Source of the DNA: Gonocerus acuteangulatus
Taxonomy: Eukaryota > Arthropoda > Insecta > Hemiptera > Coreidae
Length of the DNA: 64,000 nt
NCBI GenBank assembly: GCA_946811695.1
Contig: OX328124.1
Location: 89,832,196-89,896,195 of the forward strand
Direction: 5' to 3'
Shown here: in pieces, positions 21,723-33,700 of the stretch
Numbering within the stretch: the first letter of the stretch is position 1
How the letters are laid out: every line of letters starts with the position of its first letter
Position numbers and translations under genes: made by a program
The notes under the pieces: model-generated
Seen by the model: only the letters and a program-made list of their open reading frames with translations
What the model was told of the DNA's origin: nothing
The model's database searches: none

Positions 21723-24700
21723 ACTTTTGAATATTTGTTAATAATATCAGCATAGAGCAAATAAGATATTAATTAAATGCAGAACAAAGTTAAGGAATAA
21801 TATATCAATGATTCTCATTGAAGTGATACTTCAGTTTTTATATCTCTTGTATTAAAAATCTCTGCTTTCTTAAACATGCCCACACACTTATCAATCCCCT
21901 TGAACAGCCCTATTTTCACCTCGCCTCTCCCCTCAGACTGCTCTTATAGCCTCTAAACGCTCTGATTGTCATTCTACATTCTGCTATCTTTTGCCATTCC
22001 TAATTCATTTATTTAGTTTTCCTCTGTCGTCTTTATTTGCCCAATGCGAATCTTTATTTGCCCAATTACCTTTTTTTTTAATAAAATATAAATTATAATT
22101 ATTACTTTAGCAATAAAGATAAACTTTAATACCTAATAATTTAAACTTCAATTATTGATTAATTAAAATAATTTATTATTTTTTTTTTATTTTCTAGTTT
22201 TTATGTAAATTTAACCCAAAAAAACATAAATGTGAAATAGAGGCCAAGTTCCTGCCCCCACAAAGAAACACTCCCTTCCTTAAACCCCCCAAAAACGCCT
22301 TACCATTCTACACTCCAAAAAAGTAGTATGAGTTGGTGTATTAATTCAACCAAAAATATTTGCCTATACAAGAGATGATACAAGAAAGAAATGTCCAAGT
22401 TCATTGCTTGGAAGACCTCATAGTTACTTACTAAGAACAGTAAAGACACTTCAACTGACCTTTAAAAACAACAATAAAAATACTTATATCCAGTTACTAA
22501 AATATCACTTTCCTCAACCAGGTATATTCTTAAACTTGGCCATGTTTTTTTTGTGCCGAAATTATCTTTAGAGAAAAACTAAACATTGCCAAGTTACATT
22601 TAAGAAAGAAGTCACAACTGTTTTTGTTAAGATGTGTCGAAATGTTTTTTAAAACATCAAATATAGGTTCTCCTTACCAAGACGATTCATTTGATACCCC
22701 ACATGATGGGTTTCAGAAGGAATGATGGCATTTCGATGGAACAAAAAGTAGAAAACGTCATAGGTAATATGACACTCCCGTATCAAGACCTACCTGCGTG
22801 CCAAGTTTGGTCAAAACAGGCCAAACGGTGTGAATTTGTATAAGGAACAAACATACAGACAGACAGCTGAAAGACTTTTTTTACCTAGCCTAGTGCATTC
22901 CCTGGACCAAGGCCTACCTGTGTGCCAAGTTTGGTCAAAATCGGTCAAATGGTGTGAATTTGTGTAAGGAACAAACATGCAGACAGACAGCTGATAGACG
23001 ATTTTGACTAGCCTATGACACTACCCGGATAAAGACCGACATGTATGTCAAATTTTGTCAAAATCGGTCAAACGGTGTGTATTTGTATAAGGAACAAACA
23101 AACAGACAGAGAGACAGCTGATAGACAATTTAACCTAGCCTATGATTCTCCCCGTATCAAGACCCATCTGTGTCCCAAGTTTGGTCAAAATCGGTCAAAC
23201 GGTACGGATTTGTAAGAGGAACAAACATACAGACAGACAGCTGGTATAAGATTTTTACCGAGCCTATATGCGTCTAATTGTTTCTTAAAACATAAAATAT
23301 AGGTTCTTCATACCGAGACATTCATTCATTTGATACCCCACATCATGGGTTTCGGACGGAATGATGGGTTTCCGAAGGAAGTACAAAACTGGCACGCCCC
23401 CGCCCCTGAAGCGGAGTCAAACACAACTTTTCGCAATTTTTCGATTTTTTCCTTTAATAACGTCTTCATATCTATCTTCATGCAAAATTTCAAGTCTCTA
23501 GCATCATGGGAAGTGCCTAATCATTTTGATGAGTCAGTGAGTGAGTCCTATAAATCCCGATTTTCGATCGCTTATATCTCAGAAACTATTCGATGTAGAA
23601 TTATGAAAATTTCCAGTTTTACTCACTTCTAGTAGTATAATACCTGTGTAAAATTTCATAACTTTATCTTTACCTGTTTGAAAGTTATGAGAGGGTAAAA
23701 ATCGGCTCTAAGACCGCCTGTAATATACACACAGTATGCTTAGGCTGGAACTTGGCCTGGCGCACTACCGTGCACCTAGATAAATCCTGATTTTCGATCA
23801 CTTATATCTCGGAAACTATTCGATGTAGAATTATGAAAATTTCCAGTTTTACTCACATCTAGTAGTATAATACCTGTGTAAAATTTCATAACTTCATCTT
23901 TACCTGGTTGAAAGTTATGAGAGGGTAAAAATCGGCTCTAAGACCGCCTGTAAATACACACAGTATGCTTAGGCCGGAACTTGGCCTGGCGCACTACCGT
24001 GTGCCTAGATAGTAACATATATTAATTAGTTAGTGAAAATACCTTTAAATTTACTTTTATGACACTCCAATGCCCTAGCGATGAATTTATTGGAAAGGAG
24101 CATATCATGAAATTTTGTCAAAAATATACCCAGTCAGGCAGTCCCAAAGATGGTCCGATTTTGTTAAAACTTGGTACAAAAATAAATGATGTGATTTGAA
24201 TTGAAAGGTTCAGTTTTTTTATCAGCAGGATTTTCAGATGAAATTCATGCAAAAAAATCATAGCGCTTTATTTTTGCATTAATAGGCCTGAAGCTACACT
24301 TTTTAAACGTTTTCTAACGTAGGGAAACGAATGAAATCATTCAATATCGTTTTCGATATAAGTAAATAAAAACTAGTTTTCCTAACTTATTTTCGGTTTG
24401 GGTACTCTTAAAGGATGGATAGGATTTGGGTGGGATGAAAGTATAGCTGTATCGTCTGCATATGTTGCCATGAGTATGTCTGGACTTGTTGGAACATTGG
24501 CTGCATACAGGATGAAGAGCACAGGGCCCAGAACACTGCCCTGGGGAACTCCCGCTTCCACAGGGTAATATTCTGAGTACTCTGATCCTTGACGGTCTGA
24601 AAATGCCTGTTGGATAAGTATGATTGTAGGATGAGGTAAAGGGTTCAGGGGGGGGCTTGCTCCAGGGGTGATGATATACGATAAAATTAGGATATTAGGG

Positions 24701-27700
24701 GGGGGGGGAAATTGTTCTGTTGATGAATGAAATGAGAGATATTTTACTGCCAAATTTTCTATTCTTGGCAAGAATAGAATGATAGCCAACAGTAATCAAA
24801 TATATCTGATGCACTCTTCGTCTTAATATACCAGTCATACTTTATACCATGCTAAAAAGCACTCATACATTCAACTTTTTCCTGAATAGTTATATTGATC
24901 AACAAATCTCACTGCTAAGCATATTTGAAAACTCCTGATGAAATTAATTCTCACATTCAACTGATTTAACACACTCCTCTCAGTCGAATGAAACCAATTC
25001 TTTACAATCTTAAAGTAATTTTTTCTCTTCCTAACACACAGATTATCCTAATAAACTTTTCAATCAACATTTTTGGTGGAAATTTACTAAGCTTTTGTAT
25101 GGTCCCTTTCACTTACCTTGATTTCTCAACTGCTTCTAACTAAAAGGAATTATATATATAATTAAATTGTTTAGAAGGATATCAGCTCTAGGGGTTCAAA
25201 ACATAAGTTATAAATAAAAATGACTCATTAAATAACTGAAATTGAAATATTATTAATTTCATCATTGTCTATTCTTAGTAACACATGAAATAATAAGAAT
25301 TCAGTAGATACATTTTGTATATTAATTCTCTAACATTTGTTCTGCCTCTTCTCTGTAGATGTTCAAGGGCAATATTGATGCCCAAAACACTCGGAGGAAT
25401 ACTTTTGATGTGCCTATCATAGCGCAGTGGATTCGAATTAACCCTACTCGTTGGCTAGATCGAATATCATTGAGGCTTGAACTTTATGGCTGTGATTATG
25501 GTAATTTATTTTATAATATGTTATTTTAATGAATAGACGGTTTTATTTTATAAGAATACTATCTGACCCGGCGAACTTCGTCCCGCCTAACAGTCGATTC
25601 TTTAATTTTTTTTTCTTTTAATACTTATTCTGCTATTTGGGACACCGGGTCAGCTAGTAAGATAAAAAAAAAGAAAAAAGAAACTTATAAGTCAACAATT
25701 ACATTTTGTCAAAAATAAAAATTATAAATTCTTTTAATAGTCACTAAAAATCACAATGAAAATTACAATATCATATTTCTTATTATGATACCTACTTATT
25801 ATATTTCATTTAATTTTTACTTATTCTAAATTAAGTTTCATTTTTATTGTAGTACTTAATGGTACACGATATTTTTTGTTTCATTACCTGACGTGTAAAC
25901 AAACAGAGCAGATGGTTTTCCAACACGGAAACAGGCAACATACAATTGACCATGCGAGAAACATGGGTTTTCTAGATTAATACCACAAACACTTAATGAC
26001 TGCCCCTGGGATTTGTTTATAGTCAAACTGAGTTCATAGGTCCAATAGCAACACAGCTGCAGGCACTGTAATGAATTCACAGCAGCTCGATTTAAACTTG
26101 CACCATTATTAGTCGAATGTCGCGCTTCACGGGTCTGTCTTAACCGAATTCTTTCACATTCATTGAGATCTTCACGTTCATTGCGATTTTCACATTCCTC
26201 GGCAGTACAATTAGATTGATAATTAATTTCTTTTTTTTTTTGATTCTTTGAATTTTGGGTTGTTCTGCCTAAATTTGTCCGCCGCCTTATAGGAGGCATT
26301 TTTACTAAGTCATAGACACACAACACTTTAGTACTTTTATAGAAATTTGTGGCTTTTAGTAATATTATAGATGGACAGCAAAGAGATGTTTAAATTTCAA
26401 GTGACATTTTATCACTGACAATTTACATTTTACCAAAGACAATTTGTTTTTGAGTAATGTTACCATCGTATAAAATTTGACAAATATTGACATTAATATT
26501 TATAAGATACTAATGTCACTCAATTGTTTTGCCTTCCCAGACCCCTCCACTAACACTTAAAGTTTATGGTATGGTAAAGTTCCAATTGACCTTTAACCCT
26601 TAGAATGCTAGCCAATCTGAGAGGGACCGACCGCCGGGTGCTAGGAGCTCTGAGAGCCGATCCTACCCCCAGTACTAGCCTACTTTCCACCCTCCGCGTG
26701 TGTCTTTGGTTTGGAACAAGACTATACTCAGACAGAGCTCCCGCCTTGGGTCGCTCGTATTACGTAGATATATAACAGGGGACATCCAAAATTGCTTGTT
26801 TTGTTGTAATTTAAGATGCTAATTTCATTAATTGTGTGTACTTTAGTGTGACCTTTTCAATTATTATAACATGTTTCTTATTATTCTTATCCTGCAAGTC
26901 GCGAAGAAAATTAATAAATAAACAGTTTCTAAAATAATATTTCAATAGTTACCGAAGTATTTTAGTTTTAAATTTAGCACCATTAGCCCTGTTAGTATGA
27001 ATGCACCCTTTTATCAAAATATTCATGAAAACACTTTCTCTTCTCTTCATTTTACCCATTTTATGATTTATTTCATTGTTATGATACTTCAATTTATTTA
27101 GTATTTTTTTTTTTAAATATTGATTGATCTTTATTGATAATTTACAATCTGTACAGTTATGTACAATAAGTAATAATTTAGTAAATAACTGGGTCTTTTT
27201 TTTTACTAAAAACTAATCATTTTATTTTTATATGCAACTCATAAAACTGGTTATGTCCAATAATTACTTGTTGGAGAAAAAAAACAACAACACTTTTTTT
27301 AAAATTTGTGTTTTGTATTTATTTTAAAACAAATTTATTTATAATATGTAGTATAGTCGCTAATGGCCTAGATGTACGTAGATGCGCCGTAAAAAAAACA
27401 AAATAAGTAGTATATTAGTAAATAGTAATATAATAATAAAGTAATGAATTAGAAATAAATAGTAGGTATATAGCAAAAACATTAATAATAAATTTATAAA
27501 TATAAAAATAAATAATAAACCAAAACTAGTACTGAGAAATATTTGTTAGGGTCATATTTCCCCACCCCTAATTTAGCCTAAAGGTGGGAAAAGGTTTGGC
27601 AAATTTTAGTAAAGTGTCTGCAAACAATAGAAATAACAACCCAGCCCCTGCAGGTAGCCGCCTTGGTACAGTCTGAATTGGTGGTAATGGACCCTTTAGG

Positions 27701-30700
27701 TGGTCTAGGACTCTCCGTTCGAGCTAAAGTTAGCTTCCACTCACAATAAAACTGGGAAAAACACACGTAAAGACATTCTGCTATCTAACGGATAGCTAAA
27801 TAACTAGACTAGTTGTACAGCGTGATACAAGAGATCTCTGGGCTTTCTGGAAGCAGAGATTAAACAAAGAATATGAAAACGAATATATTCGTGCGTCGCA
27901 CTCTGAGGAATGTCCGGCTGCACGAATATATTCGTGCTTCGCACTCAGAGCATTTTTTTAGAGAACGAATATATTCGTGTATAGCATGGAAAGGGTTAAG
28001 TATTATTACGAATCTTTTGTATGGGAATATAGAAAAGTGGAGTCTTTTTTACTTCGTTAACGCAAATATAAATTAATTTAAACTGCATTATTAACATGTG
28101 ATTCTATTGTCACCTAGTGATTACTTGTTCTTATTTATTTATTTTTTTTGCTTATTCACAAATAACCTAATACGTTAACTGTTAAAAATATTATAATTGA
28201 GAACATATGCTTTTATTTAAAAATTAATTTGTGTTAACAAAGTAAAAAAGACCCGAAAAGTGTTGTTTTTAGACTCTTTCAGGCAATTTTTTAAATTTTT
28301 CTCTCCGTAAGAACCATCCTCGTAGTTCAAGGAATATTATAAAAAAAGAATTAGCGAAATCGGTTCAGTTGTTCTCGAGGTTTGCGCTTACCAACACATT
28401 TAGTGATTCATTTTTATATAATAGATACACAAATACGTTGTTAATTGTTAAAAATATTATAATGGAGAACATGTGTTTTTATATAAAAATGAATTTGCGT
28501 TAAGGAAGTGAAAAATACCCGAAAAGTGTTGTTTTTAGACTTTTTCAGGCAATTTTTTTAATTTTTCTCTCCGTAAGAACCATCCTCGTAGTTCAAGGAA
28601 TGTTGTAAAAAAAGAATTAGCGAAATCGGTTCAGTTGTTCTCGAGATTTGCGCTTACCAACACATTTAGCGATTCATTTTTATATAATAGATTACATGTT
28701 TTCTTTTCTTTTTTTTAAAATTTAGTTGCTGAGAATCTGTACTTCAATGGTTCTTCACTTGTCAAATGGAATCTTCATCCTGACCCTATTTCAGCAACAA
28801 GAGAATCTCTTAGGTTTAGGTTAAAAACTTCATATGCAGATGGAATACTTTTGTACAGCAGAGGAAGTCAAGGTGACTATATAGCTTTACAAATGAGGCA
28901 AAATAGACTCATACTCAATATGGACTTAGGTGAGTGGACTAATAACTTACTCTTTAGCTTAGATTTTTTTTTCAAATTTTCTTTTCTCTAAAAAATTTAT
29001 ATTTGTATTTTACATTCCGATTTAAGGTCATTAGCACCATAATAATTTGGTATTAACTAAAAATGTATATTTGTTTAATGAATTTATTTTTCTTCTTTGG
29101 ATTCATTAGTGCTATTATTTATTATTTGTGGAAACATTAGTACTGTTCATTTTATGTATACTAACAAAGTGGGGTCTCCCGTGGTCTAATGGCTAGCGCC
29201 TTGGATTCATAAGCGGGAGATGGTGGGTTCGATTCCCAACCTCCGGCAGGAATTTTATCATCCCACGGCTCGCTGGTAAAATTCCTCGCTGCACCCTGGA
29301 TGTCGGCGCTAATGACCTAGATGTAGATGCGCCGTAAAAAAAAAAAAAAAAATACTAACAAAGTATGACATTTATTGTAATCTTCAAGTGCATACTGCAT
29401 ACTAACAAAGGATCGTCTCCAAGTGCCTGGAGCCGATTTTAGTGAAACTTTGTATATTTATTAAACACGTGAAAATAATCGATACGCATTTTTTATATCG
29501 GCCCAATCGTTCGTTTAAGGGGTGAAACCACCCTTCCAAATTGCACCTCAAATATTCTAATTTTAAACTATTGTAGATACAAAAAAATTTTGTAAGGAAA
29601 AAATGTATGGTATTTTACATACAAAAGAAATATATAAACAAATTGTTTAAATAATAATTTATTTATAACAATAATATTTTTTGCTCCTTTTTTTTGACTC
29701 GATATCAACAGTTTTATTTTGAAGAAAAGAATAGGAATACATTTCCGAATTCAACGATATCTTTCATTTCCATCTCGGAATTTGATCATATCAGCGTGAC
29801 AGATGCGCACACTGCACAATCAGTGGTGTGGTGCGGTACATGATGAGCAACACAGTTACCTGACACCACTGATTGTTCAGTGTGCCCATCTATCTATACT
29901 GACATACAGGAAAATGGAGATTAAACATATTGTTGAATTCAGCAATGTATTCCTATTCTATTATTAAAATTGGCTCCGGACACTTGGGGATGTTCACTTG
30001 TAAGTAAGTTAGCCATATTAACTAGGTACTAACTAAAAAATACATTTTATTGTTCTCTCCTTAAAAATTAGTGACCAATAATGCAATATATTACAAAAAA
30101 TGCAATGAATAAAGTGAAAGTTTTTTTTTGTTTGCTTAAAAGTTATTATTCTATGTTAGTATATTTACTTACTTTTTTTTCTAGGCTCCGGTCTTACTAC
30201 AAGCCTGTCTGTTGGAAGCCTGCTCGATGACAATTTATGGCATGATGTTGTAATATCTCGTAATCGCAGGGATATTGTTTTTTCAGTTGACAGGGTAATG
30301 ATTAAAGGAAAAGTGAAAGGAGAATATACTCGGCTTGATCTGAATCGAGAGGTATTTTTGTTTTGGCAACTTTTAGGTACATTAGTTACTTTTCTACTCA
30401 GTCATTATAAACGTGTTAAGGAACTTTCTGGTTGTAAACATATAAAGAGAAATTCAATAAGAATAGTAAAGTAATGATTATTCATGTAACAATGTCTCTC
30501 CATTTAATATTTTTCAGCTACTTTTGTTACATGAAAATGTCTACATACAGTTGTGCAATTTCATTGAATTTATTAATTCATTTTTTTTGCAACAGAGACC
30601 CAGCACCATTTTTAGGCATTTGTCATTTTTACTCAGACTTCTGAAAAAAACATTATTTCAGTGAAAACTCATTCTTTTTTGGTTTCTGAGAAAAAATATA

Positions 30701-33700
30701 GCTTTCATTTACCTGAGGTACACTCAAGGGGACAAAACTGAGAATGTCCGATTCACAGCAACTTCAGAGACTTTTCATAATGTCCTTACTAGTGGTGTGA
30801 TTTGAGAAGTTCAGAATAAAAACTATTAAATAATATTTTCATTTCCCAGAAAAAGAGTTTCATTTTATATTTGCTTCATTGATAAAAATTTTGTTACTGA
30901 TTTCAACATTTAATAATATATAAAACACTCTAGACACTAATGAGTAATTAATTGTGGAGTCCATAGCAGAAGCCGGGAATGAAATATCAATGAAAAATGA
31001 GAGTTTTGGCCTGTGAAATTCTTCTAATGAGGCTGACTATTTACGAAGAATGCCAATACTTTTTCCCATGCGATTTCCTGCATGGATCAATAAAAAAAAA
31101 CCCTATAAAAACTTTTTATCTTTTTTACTGAACAGTTATATTGTTTTTACTGTAAACAAATTTGAAGAACCATTTAACCAGTTTCAAATATTTAAGCACC
31201 ATTTTCTCTGGCTGATCATACTAAAATTTAGATAAGGATCCTTTTTTTAAATTTATTAGGCTTTCTAATAGATAGCATGCATTTACAAGGAGTCAAAGCC
31301 TAGGCGTAGTTCTTTACTTTTCAAGAGTGGTTTGTAAATATTTAAGTTAAGGTCCAGTGTCGCTTCGTGTCTTGAAACCATATTAACGTGTTCCCCACAA
31401 AATTAAACATGCCACAATTGATGAAAATTAAATATCCACAAAACTTACCTCAATCTCTTAACTGTTTCATATTTAACAAAAAGTCCGACTCGCAGGAACT
31501 GCATCATCTTAGCGCGGTTCCGTTCATATCCCTAGTCTCATTTGGAAAGATTAAAATAGAAACAGTTATTATTTTGGTTCCACCTTTATTGAAAGGTCTT
31601 GATTTATGATCTTACCTGGATGGGTCGGCCAACCCCAGAAAGGCCCCCGGATAGAGGCAGTTGAAAATAGTCAAGGTCTTCGAATCTGTCTCTTGGAATC
31701 CTATATTTCTAACAATAAATTGTTTTTCTTATTTTACTTAACCTGTTTTATTGTCAAATACATTATCCAACTATAAGCAATTAAAAAATAACAAGGAATA
31801 AAAACAGACAAAAAGAACCGTTCGAACAAACAAAATCAATTACTTTAAAGTTTTAAGCACTTATTTCTCCGATTGACATCGCCTAATCAAAACTTTCTTC
31901 AGAACCTTTTTTGTAGAGCATTTAGTAAGCTTTCGAATGGTAACCTTCCACCTACCTAGATTCTCAACCGTTTTCAAGATATTAAGAGAAGTTTACAAAG
32001 TTACCAAAACTTTTCATGTCTGTTAATATAATATTTTATTCTAACCCTTCCTTAACTCCAAACGGAACCAAAATTTCAAAATATTAGTTTTGATGAAATT
32101 CGAACATGCAGAAAATGTTTCAACTGAATCCCATGATTCTAAGTACCCAAACGTTATTCAACAACTATTTTTCCAATTTTCTCGAAAACAGTTAAAGCTA
32201 TCGCCTTTAAAATGGTTTCATTCGTTTTCCTAGGCCAAGAAGCCTATAAAATGAGTACTTGCAAGCTTATGAAGTAAGCGCAACAATTTTTTTTCGCGCG
32301 AATTTTGCTCCAAAAACCACGTTCCGGTGGGCGGATTCTGCTGGTTAACGAACTTGACCTTTCAAATGAGACGAAAGATTTTTGTACCAAATTTCATCAA
32401 AATCGGACCATTATTCGCTGTCAACCTTACGCAATGAGGTCAATCAAACGCACGAGGTCAACCTTATAAGCGGGGTTCCTCCCTATGGGGGGAGGGAGGA
32501 ACCGCGCTAAAATGTAGGGATAGTCTAAAATCTCTTAAATCTATGTCAAATACCTTCTTTTTTTAAAAAATTCTGCGTCTCCAAACATAACAAAATTTAT
32601 AACTCTTACTTTGGATGAATTTGAAACATGAAAATATTTTCAGGTTTGATGAAAATCTTTTTTTTTTTTTTAATATTATAAAATGGTGACCCCTTTTTCT
32701 TTCAATATATTATTTAAATAGGTGGAAAGTCAAGCTTATATAAAACTCGTCAAAGTCACTTAATATCCTTATATTTATTATATTATAATATTCAGGGCCG
32801 CCACATGGGGGGGACAACCGGGTACAGTTGGCCCGGGCCGATCCTTGCTAATTGGAAAAAAAGTACCGAAAGTGACCTTTGCAGCACCGATTGTCGGCTT
32901 TTATTCTCATTTTGCTCAAAACTGAAGATGAAAATAATTTTAAAATGCCCAAAGTCCTATTGCAAAGTACTAAAATTTTCATTCTGGCTCTGAGAAGTGG
33001 GGGCCCGTGATCTGGTCCCGGGCCCGGCTCTGAGATGTGGCGGCCCTGATAATATTTATCGCTCTACATGTTTTGCGTCTCTTGATGCCTCTTCAGGAGC
33101 GACATAATTATATATAAATAAATTTAGCCTTAGCTAAGGAAGATCTTCCACAGGTAGGGCCACGTCCATACTTGAGTATAGAGTTTTATATATGAATGTC
33201 CTTCAGCCTATTTAAATAAAATAATTTGTTTTTTTGTTATGAAAACATTTGTGGAAAGGAACATGCTAAAAGTTTTATCCGCACAGTGATAAAACACCTG
33301 AGATCCTTTATTCTAGTCCTGTATCTCTATTCAAGATTTTATCTGTTTTTACATTTAGAGAAGTGTTCCTACCCTTTTCCACCGACTTTATTTAAAGTGC
33401 CACTTGAAAATAAAACAATTGACATCAAACATTTCTTCCCATGTTACTTGCCTTGTGTGCTAAGGGGGTGATTTTACTACTACAGCCCTAGGGTTGTCAA
33501 TTAACAAATTATTATTTTAGTAACATATAATTTTTTAATGATTTCAGATGTATATTGGAGGTGTCCCTATTGCACAGGAAGGTTTGGTGATTAGTCAAAA
33601 CTATACTGGCTGTATCGAGAACTTATATTTCAATTCTACCAACATAATATGGGAAATAAAGAATGCGTATGAAACCAATGATGACTGGCTTTTAACAAAA

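Larger units (their letters stand above)
19895..25358. other. Nrx-IV intron downstream of exon 3b
   Basis: ACTAAT motifs lie at 20008-20013 and 20080-20085. Otherwise it holds repeats: a Helitron-like minisatellite (22640-23400), a 236 bp tandem repeat (23547-24015), a fragment of the GCGCGGTT family, and a LINE reverse transcriptase relic (24420-24640). A poly-A run lies near 21691-21720. Between 20150 and 22600 nothing firm is recognised; 21210-21300 may be a small inverted element. Confidence 0.6.
25501..28725. other. Nrx-IV intron 4, transposon-rich
   Basis: It contains two opposed Helitron termini (25558 and 25658), an internally deleted Helitron gene (25856-26326, minus), a piggyBac-like element (26597-27995) with an older SINE tail inside, and two tandem Helitron-like ends (about 28240-28692). 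Little is left unassigned. Confidence 0.65.
30352..33547. other. Nrx-IV intron 6
   Basis: It contains repeat copy e (31476-32513), an 8 bp-duplicated MITE (32793-33048) and a CTGAAGAG...CAAAAC repeat motif near 33060-33110 (minus). The rest (30352-31475) is AT-rich and unassigned. Confidence 0.6.

Noticed and set aside
22640..24015. CRISPR-like array
   Set aside because: The repeats are tandem with a unit of 125-236 bp and no unique spacers, in a eukaryotic intron. They match a Helitron minisatellite.
29171..29242. tRNA gene
   Set aside because: A and B boxes are present, but the acceptor stem does not close. The sequence continues into SINE body with poly-A and a target duplication.
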